A stretch of DNA of 64,000 nt from JAJDXW01 sp965223775 (GCA_965223775.1 OZ245021.1:5146001-5210000); one strand, 5' to 3'. Shown: positions 16,501 to 25,270, counted from the stretch's first letter. Notes: a model not told the origin generated them from the sequence alone. Numbers and translations are program-made.

Positions 16501-17245
16501 CGCGCTCGACTTGCGGGGCTCCCACACTCTCCATCACCGTGGGCGGCGCCACGTTCTCCGCCCGGCCGTTGGAGAGCTCCGTACCCTCCGCGGGCTTCGC
16601 TGCTTCCGGTCCGGAATCGGCCGCGCTCGCGGACTCCCCGCTCTCCGGCTTCCAACCGTCCTCCAGCTTCCCGTCCTCCGGCTCGTCCGCGTCTGCCGCC
16701 GGTGGCTCCGCGAGCCGCGCTTCGGTCTGCTCCGGCGCATGCGCGGCGGTCGTTTGCGTTTCGTCCGCGTGCACGGTGCCGGTCACGTCCTGCGAGGAGC
16801 CCGCCGGAGTCACCGGTTCGGATGCATCGCCCGCGGCCGGCTCGGTGGACGCGGGCTCGTCCGCGCCGGCCGCATCCGCTGCCTTCGGACCGGCCGCTTC
16901 CGATTCGGTCGCGGGGGTCGCCGTCGGCCCGGTCGATTCGCCGTCGCCCGATTCCGGCTTCTCCGCGTCGAGGTCCACCGGCCCCGAGGTGTCGCTCGCG
17001 AAGTCCTCCACTTCCTTGCGCATGTCCGAGATCACGGTGGTCGGGGAGTATTCCTTCGCGGCCTTTCGGAGCTCGTCCGCCCGCACTTCGCGTTCGATGT
17101 CGGCACGCACCTGGCCGACGAGGCGTTGCGCCTTGCCGACCCATACGCCCACCGTGCGCGCAAGCGCCGGCAGCCGGTCCGGCCCCACCACGAGCAGGGC
17201 GATGACGCCGAGCAGAAAGAGCTCCGCGAATCCGATTTCGAACAT
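16478..17245 (-). CDS. tatB: Twin-arginine translocase subunit TatB
   Basis: 255 residues, long for TatB (about 170 in E. coli). The N-terminal membrane helix and amphipathic helix are typical: MFEIGFAELFLLGVIALLVV then GPDRLPALARTVG. From about residue 75 on it is a low-complexity Ala/Glu/Pro/Thr/Asp-rich tail, weakly conserved in all TatB proteins and here expanded. It works with TatC as the receptor for twin-arginine substrates. Located between tatA (30 bp upstream) and tatC (overlapping). Confidence 0.93.
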   Translation of the reverse strand: MFEIGFAELFLLGVIALLVVGPDRLPALARTVGVWVGKAQRLVGQVRADIEREVRADELRKAAKEYSPTTVISDMRKEVEDFASDTSGPVDLDAEKPESGDGESTGPTATPATESEAAGPKAADAAGADEPASTEPAAGDASEPVTPAGSSQDVTGTVHADETQTTAAHAPEQTEARLAEPPAADADEPEDGKLEDGWKPESGESASAADSGPEAAKPAEGTELSNGRAENVAPPTVMESVGAPQVERDERTAAP

Positions 17246-17275
17246 CGGCTCGCCGCCTGCCGGCGCAGCGGCGGC

Positions 17276-17515
17276 TCAGACCCGCTCGCGCGGCTTCTCC
17301 GCGACCTCCCCGTCGATCACGGTGCCCTCCGCGGTCTGCTCGATGCGCTCCGAGTCCTCCACCGCGTCCTTGCCTTCCTTGATCGACGAGCGGAACCCCT
17401 TGATCGCGGTTCCGAGGTCCGACCCCAGGGATCGCAGACGCTTGCCGCCGAACAGCAGCAGGACGATCCCGAAGATGATCAGAAGCTGCCAGATACTGAT
17501 TCCGCCGAGTCCCAT
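17276..17515 (-). CDS. tatA: Twin-arginine translocase subunit TatA
   Basis: 79 residues. Begins MGLGGISIWQLLIIFGIVLL with the FGGKRLRSLGSDLG hinge and amphipathic helix, then an acidic tail. It oligomerises to form the translocation path for folded proteins. 54 bp downstream of hisIE in a hisIE-tatA-tatB-tatC order that is common in gammaproteobacteria. Confidence 0.96.
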   Translation of the reverse strand: MGLGGISIWQLLIIFGIVLLLFGGKRLRSLGSDLGTAIKGFRSSIKEGKDAVEDSERIEQTAEGTVIDGEVAEKPRERV

Positions 17516-17569
17516 TCCGGCCTCCGTGGCGCCTGCGCGCCGTGTAGGTTCAATGTCGCGCCGGGCCGG

Positions 17570-18295
17570 TCAGCCCGACCCGGTTCGTGTCGCCTTCTCG
17601 GTCAGTCCGGATCGTCCGGCCCGCCGGTCGAGCTCTTCGAGTACATCTTCGGGTCCAAGCCCGAGATTGGCAAGCATGACCATGGTGTGGAACCAGAGGT
17701 CCGCCGTTTCCTCGACGGTCCGGGAGCGGTCCCCGCCCTTGGCCGCGAGCACCGTCTCCGTCGCTTCCTCGCCCACTTTCTTGAGAATCGCGTCGAGCCC
17801 CTCGGCATGGAGGCGCGCGGTCCAGGAGGTAGCCGGATCAGCGGACTTGCGCTCCTCGAGGCGGCGCGCGAGGCTCTCGAGCGCGCCCGCCGGCAGGATT
17901 CCGTCCGCCTTCGGCGCGCCGCCCGCGTCCTCCAGGGCGTGGAAGAAGCAGCTTCGCTGCCCGGTATGGCATGCGGCGCCGCCCGCCGGGTCCACCGTGA
18001 TGAGCAACGTATCCGCGTCGCAGTCGAGGCGGACGTCCCGCACCCGCTGCACGTTGCCCGAGGTCTCTCCCTTCCGCCAGAGCTCCCCGCGCGAGCGCGA
18101 CCAGAACACGGTGCGACCCTCGTCGAGGGTGAGTGCGAGGCTCTCGCGGTTCATCCATGCGAGCATGAGCACGTCGCCCCGCACCGCGTCCTGGACGATC
18201 GCCGGGAGGAGCCCGTCTTCGTTCCAGCGGATCGATGCCAGTCGGGGTGAATCGTGCGGCGGCGGAGGTACCGCGTCGCGTGCGTTGGCGGACAC
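17570..18295 (-). CDS. hisIE: Bifunctional phosphoribosyl-AMP cyclohydrolase / phosphoribosyl-ATP pyrophosphatase
   Basis: About 241 residues from a GTG at 18295; a TTG at 18325 would add ten. The HisI domain (first ~120 residues) has VLMLAWMNRESLALTLDEG, the zinc/Mg ligands DCDADTLL, and CHTGQRSCFFH. The HisE domain (residues ~140-240) has a KKVGEEATETVLAAKGGD motif and ETADLWFHTMVML. They catalyse steps 2 and 3 of histidine synthesis. The genes hisI and hisE are fused as in many gammaproteobacteria. The remaining his genes are not in the window. It heads the tatABC cluster. Confidence 0.93.
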   Translation of the reverse strand: MSANARDAVPPPPHDSPRLASIRWNEDGLLPAIVQDAVRGDVLMLAWMNRESLALTLDEGRTVFWSRSRGELWRKGETSGNVQRVRDVRLDCDADTLLITVDPAGGAACHTGQRSCFFHALEDAGGAPKADGILPAGALESLARRLEERKSADPATSWTARLHAEGLDAILKKVGEEATETVLAAKGGDRSRTVEETADLWFHTMVMLANLGLGPEDVLEELDRRAGRSGLTEKATRTGSG

Positions 18296-18428
18296 CTGCT
18301 TGCCCGTGCTCCGTGGGGCGGGCAATCATACACCCGGCCGGTGGCCGGTGCTTGACCGCACCCTTGCCCGCCCGGACAATCCCGCCTCCGCAGCGCTTCT
18401 CGACGGGCCGTGACCGGGGTTGAATCTG

Positions 18429-19379
18429 ATGCAGCTACGCAAGGTTTGCATTCTCGGGGGATCCGGCTTCGTCGGCCGCAGCATCTGCGCCGAGCTGGCC
18501 CGGCGCGGGGTCGCGGTCCGGGTCATGGCCCGCCGCCGCGAGCGGGCGCGCCACCTGCTCGTGTTCCCGCAGCTCGAGCTCGTGGAGGGGAGCTGCCACT
18601 TCGCTCCGGACCTCGCCGGCGCGTTCACCGGATGCGATGCGGTCATCAACCTGGTCGGCATTCTCCACCCGAGCGGAGAGGCGACGTTCGAGCGGGTGCA
18701 CGCGGAGCTCCCGGCGCTCGTGGCGCGGGTATGCCGGGAGCGCGGGGTGCCGCGGCTCCTCCACATGAGTTCGCTCGGGGCGGCCCGGGATGCGCCGAGC
18801 GAGTATCTGCGCACCAAGGGACACGGGGAGGAGGCGGCGCATGCCGGCGCCGGGGTATCCACCACGAGCTTCCGCCCGTCCGTCATCTTCGGCCCGGGGG
18901 ACGGGCTCTTCAACCGGTTCGCGGGGCTGCTCCGGATCGTTCCCTTCGTCGTTCCCCTCGCGAAGGCCGGCGCGCGGCTCCAGCCGGTGTACGTGGCCGA
19001 CGTGGCCGCCGTCATGTGCGCCTCGCTCGACGACCGGAAGACCTTCGGGAAGCGTTACGACCTCGGCGGCCCCGAGGTGATGACCCTGGAGCGGGTCGTG
19101 CGCTACACGGCCGAAGTCCTGGGGCTGCGACGGATCGTCCTGCCGCTCGGCGAGCGCCTCGGCACCTTGCAGGCGCGGGTCCTGGAGCGGCTGCCGGGGA
19201 AGCTCCTGACCGAGGACAACCTGCGATCCCTCGAGGTGGACAGCGTGACCGCCCGGAACGGGTTCGAGGATTTCGGCATCCCGCCGGCTCGCGTGGAGTC
19301 AATCGTGCCCGGCTACCTGGGCGAGCACACCCGAAGAGGCCGCAACCAGCGATTCCGGAGCGCTGCGCGCCGCGATTGA
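18429..19379 (+). CDS. NAD(P)H-binding complex I NDUFA9-subunit family (atypical SDR)
   Basis: 316 residues from the ATG at 18429; a TTG nine bases earlier is less likely. RKVCILGGSGFVGRSICAEL is the nucleotide-binding loop, VRVMARRRERARHL follows strand 2 and suggests NADP, and FRPSVIFGPGDGLFNRFA is typical of the NDUFA9-like subfamily. The family includes complex I assembly or stability factors and NmrA-like regulators. In gammaproteobacteria such genes often occur singly; the exact role is unknown. It is divergent from hisIE and convergent with uppP. Confidence 0.85.
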   Translation: MQLRKVCILGGSGFVGRSICAELARRGVAVRVMARRRERARHLLVFPQLELVEGSCHFAPDLAGAFTGCDAVINLVGILHPSGEATFERVHAELPALVARVCRERGVPRLLHMSSLGAARDAPSEYLRTKGHGEEAAHAGAGVSTTSFRPSVIFGPGDGLFNRFAGLLRIVPFVVPLAKAGARLQPVYVADVAAVMCASLDDRKTFGKRYDLGGPEVMTLERVVRYTAEVLGLRRIVLPLGERLGTLQARVLERLPGKLLTEDNLRSLEVDSVTARNGFEDFGIPPARVESIVPGYLGEHTRRGRNQRFRSAARRD

Positions 19380-19522
19380 ACCCGCGCCGGGGTTCCCCCG
19401 CGCACCGCGTTCAGCCCGTCCCCCGGCCCTCCCTCCCGCGCCGGTGGCCTCGCCCGCCGCCCGCCGCCCGCCGCTCGCCGCCCACCGCTCGGCGGGAGGC
19501 GCCGGAGCGGCCGGGCAGAGCC

Positions 19523-20332
19523 TCATCCCCACGGCGCGAGCAGCCCGAGCAGGAGCGCGCCGAGAGCGATCCGGTACACCGCGAACGGCCAAAGGCCCAC
19601 CCGTGCGACGAGCGCGAGAAAGACGCCGATGCACGCGTAGGCGCTCACCCCCGCCACCAGCGCTCCGATCCCGAACCACACCCAGTCGACCGCGCCCGGT
19701 GCGGCGAGGAGCTCGAGTCCCTTGGCCCCGCCCGCGAGCGCGATGACCGGGACCGCGAGGAGAAACGAGAAGCGGGCCGCGGCTCGCGGGGTCAGGCCGA
19801 GGGCGAGGCCGGCGGTGATCGTGACCCCGGACCGCGAAGCGCCGGGCACGAGGGCGAAGGCCTGGGCGCATCCGATCAGCAATGCGCCCGCGATGGTAAG
19901 GCTCCCCTCGCCGCGGGTTCCGGAGCCCCATCGGTCGGCGGCGAGGAGGAGCAGGGCGAAGACGAGGTTCGCGACCGCGATCACGATCGGCGCCCGCAGG
20001 TGGAGCTCGACCGCTTCGCCGGCGAAAAGACCCGCGGCCCCGACCGGTATGGTCGCGGCGATCACCATCCACGCCATGCGGCTCTCGGCGGCGAACGGGC
20101 GCCCGCGGAAGACCGAGCGCACCCATCCGTTCGCGAGGCCCTTGAGGTCGCGGCCAAGATACGCGGCCACCGCGGCGAGCGTGCCGACATGCACCGCGAC
20201 GTCGAACGCGAGGCCCTGGTCGGGCCAGCCGAGCAGCACGGGGACGAGGATGAGGTGCGCCGTGCTCGAGATCGGCAGGAATTCGGTGAGCCCCTGGACG
20301 AGGGCGAGGACGATCGCGTGGGCGGGGTCCAT
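19523..20332 (-). CDS. uppP: Undecaprenyl-diphosphatase UppP/BacA
   Basis: 269 residues, membrane protein with about eight hydrophobic segments. Active-site motifs are VQGLTEFLPISSTAHLIL (the Glu-rich EFLPISS motif) and VPGASRSGVTITAGLALGL (the PGxSRSG phosphate motif). It recycles undecaprenyl diphosphate to the monophosphate carrier used for peptidoglycan and surface glycans, linking it to the WecA-like enzyme at 9034 and the 53-60 kb cluster. 22 bp separate it from the next gene downstream, which follows on the opposite side of a small gap with the same strand as midA. Confidence 0.95.
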   Translation of the reverse strand: MDPAHAIVLALVQGLTEFLPISSTAHLILVPVLLGWPDQGLAFDVAVHVGTLAAVAAYLGRDLKGLANGWVRSVFRGRPFAAESRMAWMVIAATIPVGAAGLFAGEAVELHLRAPIVIAVANLVFALLLLAADRWGSGTRGEGSLTIAGALLIGCAQAFALVPGASRSGVTITAGLALGLTPRAAARFSFLLAVPVIALAGGAKGLELLAAPGAVDWVWFGIGALVAGVSAYACIGVFLALVARVGLWPFAVYRIALGALLLGLLAPWG

Positions 20333-20354
20333 GACGGCGGCCGGCTTCCCGGGG

Positions 20355-21575
20355 TCAGAGCCGGTCGTCGAGGCGGCGCCCGCTGAACCCGCTGAGGGCG
20401 GCCGCCGCCTCCTCCCCCAGTCCGCGGCCGAGCCCGAGCACCCGGACCCGCTCCCCCATCTCGCCCGGCAGGGTGAGCTGCCGGACCGCGTGCGCTTGCG
20501 CCGCGTAGCGGGATTCGCTGCCGTCGCTGCCGCGGTTGCCGTCCATTTCCCCTTCGTCGGGTCCGGACTCTGCGAGGAGGAGGGTGAGCCCGCATCCGAG
20601 AAGGAACCACGCCTGGGTCGTGAAGCCCAACCGGTCCAGCCCCGCCGCGTCGCCAGCCCGGGCGAGGGCGCTGAAGTCCACGCTCGCGGTGATGTCCTGG
20701 AGGGCGGGGAGGATGAGAGGGTCCTCGTGCCATCGGTGGCGATAGTGGCACCCCAGGGTGCCCCGGTCGCGATCCGGGAGATAGTACTCGGCCTCCCCGT
20801 AGCCGTAGTCGAAGACGAGCACGAGCCCCCGGCGCAGACGTCCCGCGACCGCTTCGAGCCAGCCCCGGAGGGACGGACACCACTCCGACTCGTAGCCGGC
20901 CGCCCCGAGCGGGCGGCCGAGCCGGTCCTCGACGGCCCGGACGTGGTCGCGGAGCGCGCGTCCCGCCGATCGCACGACCCAGCGAAAGCCTCCGGAGTCG
21001 ACGCCGACGTGCATCGATTCCACCCCCTCGCGGGAGAGCCGGAAGCGCTCGACGGGCAGCGCGTCGACTACTTCGTTCGCGAAGACGATGCCTTCGAAGG
21101 GCTCTTCCGGAAGGCAGTCCAGCCACTCCACCCCAAGCGGCTGGAGGCGCCGCCGCTGCCGGTCCCGGAGGTCGGGGCTCGTCTCGAGGATCCGGTAGCG
21201 GTGCGGGGCGGCGTCCCGGCGCGAGAGCTCCGCGAGGCAGCTCTCGGCGAACGATCCGGTCCCCCCTCCGATTTCCAGGATCTCACCCCCGCCGAGGAAA
21301 TTCAGGACCTCCTCGAACTGCCGGGCGACGCAGCGCCCGAACAGGGTGGAGATCTCCGGAGCGGTGACGAAGTCCCCCTCGGGCCCGAACTTCCCGCACC
21401 CTGCCGTGTAGTATCCGAGCCCGGGAGCGTTGAGACAGAGTTCCATGTAGTTGGAGAACGGAATGGCGCCCGCCTCCTCGATCCGCCGGCGAATGAGGTT
21501 CTCCGCCTGCCGGCCGTGCGCGACGGCGTCCGGTCCGGGGGCGGGAAGCCCGGCCGGGAGGAAGGAGTCGTTCAC
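20355..21575 (-). CDS. MidA/NDUFAF7-type SAM-dependent methyltransferase
   Basis: About 406 residues from a GTG at 21575; a TTG at 21608 is possible but would overlap the divergent gene's ATG. IPFSNYMELCLNAPGLGYYT and GPEGDFVTAPEISTLFGR are signature segments, ILEIGGGTGSFAESCL is the SAM-binding motif I, and VFANEVVDALPVERF, LVFDYGYGEAEYYLPDRDRG follow as in NDUFAF7. The human relative methylates an arginine of complex I; bacterial members are conserved but their targets are unclear. It is interesting that another complex-I-related family gene (18429) is near. uppP follows on the same strand after a 22-bp gap. Confidence 0.9.
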   Translation of the reverse strand: MNDSFLPAGLPAPGPDAVAHGRQAENLIRRRIEEAGAIPFSNYMELCLNAPGLGYYTAGCGKFGPEGDFVTAPEISTLFGRCVARQFEEVLNFLGGGEILEIGGGTGSFAESCLAELSRRDAAPHRYRILETSPDLRDRQRRRLQPLGVEWLDCLPEEPFEGIVFANEVVDALPVERFRLSREGVESMHVGVDSGGFRWVVRSAGRALRDHVRAVEDRLGRPLGAAGYESEWCPSLRGWLEAVAGRLRRGLVLVFDYGYGEAEYYLPDRDRGTLGCHYRHRWHEDPLILPALQDITASVDFSALARAGDAAGLDRLGFTTQAWFLLGCGLTLLLAESGPDEGEMDGNRGSDGSESRYAAQAHAVRQLTLPGEMGERVRVLGLGRGLGEEAAAALSGFSGRRLDDRL

Positions 21576-21607
21576 CGCGCCGCTCGCCGCCCGCCATTCC
21601 CACCCCA

Positions 21608-22336
21608 ATGGCTGAGCCGGTCGCCCTCGTCACCGGAGCCGGGCGCCGCCTGGGCGCCCGGATCGCCCGCGAGCTGCACGCGGCCGGCATGTCGGTGGCG
21701 GTTCACTGCCATCGTTCCCGGGAGGAAGCCGAGCGGCTCCGCGAGGCGTTCGAGGCCGCCCGGCCGGGGTCCGCGACGGTGGTGGCCGCGAATCTCCTCG
21801 ATCCGGGCGCGGCCGCGGCGGTGGTGGCGGCGGCGGAGGAACGCTGGGGCCGGCTCGACGTGCTGGTCAACAATGCCTCCACCTTCTATCCGACCCCGAT
21901 CGGCGAGGTGACGGAGGCCGAGTGGCGGGACCTCGTCGGCTCCAATCTCGCCGCGCCGTTCTTTCTCGCCCAGGCGGCTGCGCCCCCGTTGCGCGCCGCC
22001 CGCGGGTGCATTGTGAACATCGCGGACGTGCACGGCCATCGTCCCCTTGCCGGCCATCCGGTCTATTCGGCCGCGAAGGCGGGGCTCCTCATGCTCACCC
22101 GTGCCCTGGCCCTCGAGCTGGGACCGGAGGTCCGGGTCAACTCCATCTCGCCGGGCGCGGTCCTGTGGCCCGAGAACAACGACCCCGACCGGCAGCGGAT
22201 CATCGACGGCATCGCCCTCGGGCGGTCGGGGGATCCGGGCGATATCGCGCGGGCGGCGCTCTTCCTGGTGCGCGAAGCGCCGTACGTCACCGGGCAGGAC
22301 CTCGCGGTGGACGGAGGCCGACTGCTCTCCGGCTGA
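21608..22336 (+). CDS. FolM-like pteridine reductase (SDR)
   Basis: 242 residues. ALVTGAGRRLGARIARELH has the Arg-containing TGxxRRxG loop of pteridine reductases, DVLVNNASTFYPTPIGEV is their characteristic NNAS motif, and the catalytic pair is Tyr-x3-Lys in HPVYSAAKAGL. The usual catalytic Ser position reads IADVHG (Asp), which is also typical of the PTR1/FolM group. SPGAVLWPEN is the cofactor-closing loop. It reduces dihydromonapterin or dihydrofolate with NADPH. The folB gene about 0.7 kb away supports a pterin role. Confidence 0.85.
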   Translation: MAEPVALVTGAGRRLGARIARELHAAGMSVAVHCHRSREEAERLREAFEAARPGSATVVAANLLDPGAAAAVVAAAEERWGRLDVLVNNASTFYPTPIGEVTEAEWRDLVGSNLAAPFFLAQAAAPPLRAARGCIVNIADVHGHRPLAGHPVYSAAKAGLLMLTRALALELGPEVRVNSISPGAVLWPENNDPDRQRIIDGIALGRSGDPGDIARAALFLVREAPYVTGQDLAVDGGRLLSG

Positions 22337-22480
22337 GGGGCGGCGGTCCGCGCTCGCGTCCCGGGCATCGCGCGGCGGCGCTTCGCTCCGATGTCGCGTC
22401 CCGCTCCCGCTCTCGCCCCCACCCCCGAGCCGGCCGGCGATCGGTGGCGGCCGTGCGTTCCGCGACCGCCCGCCCCGCCG

Positions 22481-23056
22481 TCAGAGCGAACGGACCGCGA
22501 ACCGCGGCCACGCCTTGCTTCCCGGGCTGCGGATCACGTCGCCGGTGTGGGTTCGGAACCGGCCACTCTCCCGTTCGTCCAGCCACAGCTCCAGGGTCTT
22601 GTGGACCACCGGGAACGCCAGCTCGCTCCAGGGGATATCGTCCCCACGGAACAGGCGCACGTCGAGGCTCTCCTCTCCCGGGTAGAAGTCCCGGTCGAGG
22701 AGCCGGGCCCGGAAGTAGGCGTGTATCTGGTCGATGTGCGGGACGCTGAAGATGGTGTAGAGACCTTCGACCGCCAAGTTCGCGTTCGCTTCCTCGAGCG
22801 CCTCCCGGCAAGCCCCTTCCTCCATCGTTTCCCCGCGTTCGAGGAATCCGGCCGGCAGGGTCCAGTACCCGTGACGGGGCTCGATCGCGCGCCGGCAGAG
22901 CAGCACGAGTCCCTCCCACTCCGGAACCGCCCCGACCACCACCTTGGGGTTCTGGTAGTGGATGGTCCCGCAGTCGCCGCAGACGTGGCGGGGCCGGTTG
23001 TCACCCGGCGGCACCTCCAGGACGACGCGCGCGCCGCAGGCGGAGCAGAACTTCAC
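22481..23056 (-). CDS. NUDIX hydrolase with N-terminal zinc ribbon
   Basis: 191 residues. Cys residues at CSACG and CGDCG form a zinc ribbon in the first 30 residues. The Nudix box GFLERGETMEEGACREALEE follows at about residue 75 (G-x5-E-x7-RE-x2-EE). This layout resembles YjaD/NudC-like or YfaO-like bacterial Nudix enzymes that hydrolyse dinucleotides or nucleotide-sugars; the substrate is unknown. The start overlaps the folB stop (ATGA), so the two are translationally coupled; a role in pterin triphosphate breakdown is conceivable but unproven. Confidence 0.88.
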   Translation of the reverse strand: MKFCSACGARVVLEVPPGDNRPRHVCGDCGTIHYQNPKVVVGAVPEWEGLVLLCRRAIEPRHGYWTLPAGFLERGETMEEGACREALEEANANLAVEGLYTIFSVPHIDQIHAYFRARLLDRDFYPGEESLDVRLFRGDDIPWSELAFPVVHKTLELWLDERESGRFRTHTGDVIRSPGSKAWPRFAVRSL

Positions 23057-23412
23057 GTGGTGCGTTCGCCCCGTTCAACGACGATGCCGACGTCCGTTGC
23101 ACCCCGGATCGCGTACTTCTTGTTGAGGCGCAGGCGCACCCAGGGCACCGCGAACTCCTCGCGCACGAGGGCGGCCGCCCGATCCGCGAGGGTCTCCACG
23201 AGCTGGAACTCCGAGCTCGACACGAACTCGATGACGCGCTTGGCGATTGCCTTGTAGTCGAGCGCGTCCTCGATCCGGTCGGAGGCGGAGGCGCGCGCCG
23301 CGTCGGTCGCCACCTCGATGTCGAGGGTGACCGTCTGCCGGATCCGGCGCTCCCATTCGTAGATCCCGATCGTCGTCTCGATACGAAGATCGTGGAGGAA
23401 GATGATATCCAC
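23053..23412 (-). CDS. folB: Dihydroneopterin aldolase
   Basis: 119 residues from a GTG at 23412, the only start that gives normal length. DIIFLHDLRIETTIGIYEWE has the FolB start (LRIETTIGIYEWERR), DALDYKAIAKRVIEFV contains the substrate-site DY, and LVETLADRAAALV has the catalytic Glu. It converts dihydroneopterin to hydroxymethyl-dihydropterin in folate synthesis. The Nudix gene follows with an ATGA overlap; plsY is divergent, as in many gammaproteobacteria. Confidence 0.95.
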   Translation of the reverse strand: MDIIFLHDLRIETTIGIYEWERRIRQTVTLDIEVATDAARASASDRIEDALDYKAIAKRVIEFVSSSEFQLVETLADRAAALVREEFAVPWVRLRLNKKYAIRGATDVGIVVERGERTT

Positions 23413-23578
23413 CGCGGCCGACCAGCAGGGGGATGCGGAGTCTAGCCCATTCTCCGGCCATCCGGCGAGTGGCAGGGGGAACGCCGACTCCCGCAGCCCG
23501 CCGTATTCAGGTGCTCCACCGGTTGCCGGATGGACGGTTGCTAACATGCGCCCTCCCCGGACCCCGAAGCCTCCGCTC

Positions 23579-24172
23579 ATGCTCGTGATCGTGCTCCTCC
23601 CGGCCGCCGGCTATCTCATCGGCTCGATCGCGACGGCGGTGCTCGTCTCCCGGGCGCTCGGGGTCGCCGACCCGCGTTCGGGCGGATCGGGCAACCCGGG
23701 CGCCACCAACGTGCTGCGGCTCGCCGGGCGCAGGGCGGCCGCCCTCACCCTTGCGGGGGACATCCTGAAGGGAGTCGTTCCCGTGCTCGCGGCCCGGGCC
23801 GCGGAGCTGCCGCCGGGGCTGGTCGCCCTGGTGGGTCTTGCCGCCTTTCTCGGCCACCTCTACCCGATCTTCTTCGGCTTCAAGGGGGGAAAGGGGGTGG
23901 CCACCGCTCTCGGGGCGCTGCTCGGGTTGGAGCCCCTCCTCGGAGCGGCGGTCCTCGCCACGTGGCTCGTGGTGGCCGGCGTCTCGCGGTACTCCTCTCT
24001 GGCCTCCCTCGCCGCGTCAGTGCTCGCGCCCGGCTATGCCTGGGTCCTGTCCGGGGACCCGGGGGTGGTGGGCGCCGTCGTCGCCATGGCCGTGCTGCTC
24101 GTCTGGCGCCACCGTGCCAACATCCGGCGGCTCCTCGCTGGCGAGGAGGGGCGTATCGGGAGTTCGGAGTGA
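23579..24172 (+). CDS. plsY: Acyl-phosphate glycerol-3-phosphate acyltransferase PlsY
   Basis: 197 residues from the ATG at 23579, which fits E. coli PlsY; an ATG at 23546 would add 11 residues. Five hydrophobic segments, GYLIGSIATAVLVSR, then the conserved motifs SGNPGATNVLR, GHLYPIFFGFKGGKGVATAL and a Ser/Tyr-rich loop. It makes lysophosphatidic acid from glycerol-3-phosphate and acyl phosphate at the inner membrane. The 3' end overlaps the convergent tsaD frame by 156 bp (24017-24172). Confidence 0.93.
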   Translation: MLVIVLLPAAGYLIGSIATAVLVSRALGVADPRSGGSGNPGATNVLRLAGRRAAALTLAGDILKGVVPVLAARAAELPPGLVALVGLAAFLGHLYPIFFGFKGGKGVATALGALLGLEPLLGAAVLATWLVVAGVSRYSSLASLAASVLAPGYAWVLSGDPGVVGAVVAMAVLLVWRHRANIRRLLAGEEGRIGSSE

Positions 24173-25159
24173 ATCGAGGGGCCAGCGCGCGCGCGCGCCG
24201 AGCGCGGTCGGCTGGCGCTCGCCGGCCCGCAGCCGCAGGAACCCGGCGAAGGCGACCATCGCACCGTTGTCGGTGCACAGCTCCGGCCGCGGGTAGAAGA
24301 CCCGAGCGTCGAGCTTGCGGACGAGGCGCTCGCGCAGGCGCCGGTTGGCGCCGACCCCGCCTGCGACCACCAGGCGGTCGAACCCGGTGTCCCGGAGCGC
24401 GCGCCGGCACTTGATGTACAGGGTATCGACCACCGCCTCCTCGAACGCGCGGGCGACGTCGGCGGCGAGGGTCGGGCCAGGTGGCTCGGTGCGGAACGTC
24501 CGGAGCGCGTGGGTCTTGAGCCCGCTGAAGCTGAACTCGAGCCCCGGGCGATCCGTCATCGGCCGCGGGAACCGGAAGCGGCCCGGGTCGCCGTCCCGGG
24601 CGAGGGCGGCGAGCGCCGGGCCTCCCGGATAGCCGAGCCCGAGCAGCTTGGCGGTCTTGTCGAACGCCTCGCCGGCCGCGTCGTCGAGCGATTCGCCGAT
24701 GGTCCGGTACTCGCCGGGGCGGGGTACCGCGACGAGCTGGGTATGGCCGCCGGAAACCAGCAGGGCGAGGAACGGAAACTCCGGGGCGGGCTCTTCGAGC
24801 AGCGGGGCGAGCAGGTGGGCTTCCAGGTGATGCACCGCAACGGCGGGGACCCCCCAGCCGTAGGCGAGGCTCCTCCCGACCGCGGCGCCGACGAGGAGCG
24901 CGCCGATGAGTCCGGGGCCGCCGGTATAGGCGACGCCCTCGATCTCGGACGCCTTCCGCCCGGCCTGCCCGAGCGCGTCGCGGACCAGGGGGAGCACCCG
25001 GCGAACGTGGTCGCGGGCCGCGATCTCCGGGACGACGCCGCCGTATTGCGCGTGCAGGGCGGCCTGGCTGTGCAGCCGGTTCGCCACGAGCCCGAGGCGC
25101 CCGTCGTACAGGGCCACCCCGGTTTCGTCGCAGGAGGTTTCGATGCCGAGCACCAGCAC
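24017..25159 (-). CDS. tsaD: tRNA threonylcarbamoyladenosine transferase TsaD
   Basis: 380 residues from a GTG at 25159 (VLVLGIETSCDETGVALYDG). ASKHA-fold motifs are SGGHTQLV, the metal ligands in VAVHHLEAHLLAPLL, DDAAGEAFDKTAKLLGLGYPGG, and VVAGGVGANRRLRERL. It forms N6-threonylcarbamoyl adenosine at position 37 of ANN-decoding tRNAs with TsaB, TsaE and TsaC. Conserved homology ends near ARWPLDSL; the frame then runs about 40 more residues of His/Asp/Pro-rich sequence into plsY, so the C-terminus is unusually long. It is divergent from rpsU, a conserved arrangement. Confidence 0.93.
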   Translation of the reverse strand: MLVLGIETSCDETGVALYDGRLGLVANRLHSQAALHAQYGGVVPEIAARDHVRRVLPLVRDALGQAGRKASEIEGVAYTGGPGLIGALLVGAAVGRSLAYGWGVPAVAVHHLEAHLLAPLLEEPAPEFPFLALLVSGGHTQLVAVPRPGEYRTIGESLDDAAGEAFDKTAKLLGLGYPGGPALAALARDGDPGRFRFPRPMTDRPGLEFSFSGLKTHALRTFRTEPPGPTLAADVARAFEEAVVDTLYIKCRRALRDTGFDRLVVAGGVGANRRLRERLVRKLDARVFYPRPELCTDNGAMVAFAGFLRLRAGERQPTALGARARWPLDSLRTPDTPLLASEEPPDVGTVAPDEQHGHGDDGAHHPRVPGQDPGIAGREH

Positions 25160-25205
25160 GGGACGGGCCGCCGGAGAATGGGGGTGGAGGTGATTATGCG
25201 TTTTT

Positions 25206-25234
25206 TTGCGCCCGCCCGCGGGCGGCGGTATCAT
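25206..25234 (+). promoter_or_regulatory. Sigma-70 promoter of rpsU
   Basis: TTGCGC at 25206-25211, a 17-bp spacer and TATCAT at 25229-25234. The -10 box ends 36 bp before the rpsU start. It drives the rpsU-yqeY-dnaG-rpoD cluster. A run of seven T just before it is the tail of an AT-rich patch in the tsaD-rpsU gap. Confidence 0.7.
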
Positions 25235-25270
25235 GCGCAGTCCGCCACGGTGGTCGAGAAGGGAACCCAC

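Noticed and set aside
19722..21911. A 729-codon plus-strand open frame
   Set aside because: It runs antisense to uppP and the MidA-type gene, which have clear family motifs; this frame has none.
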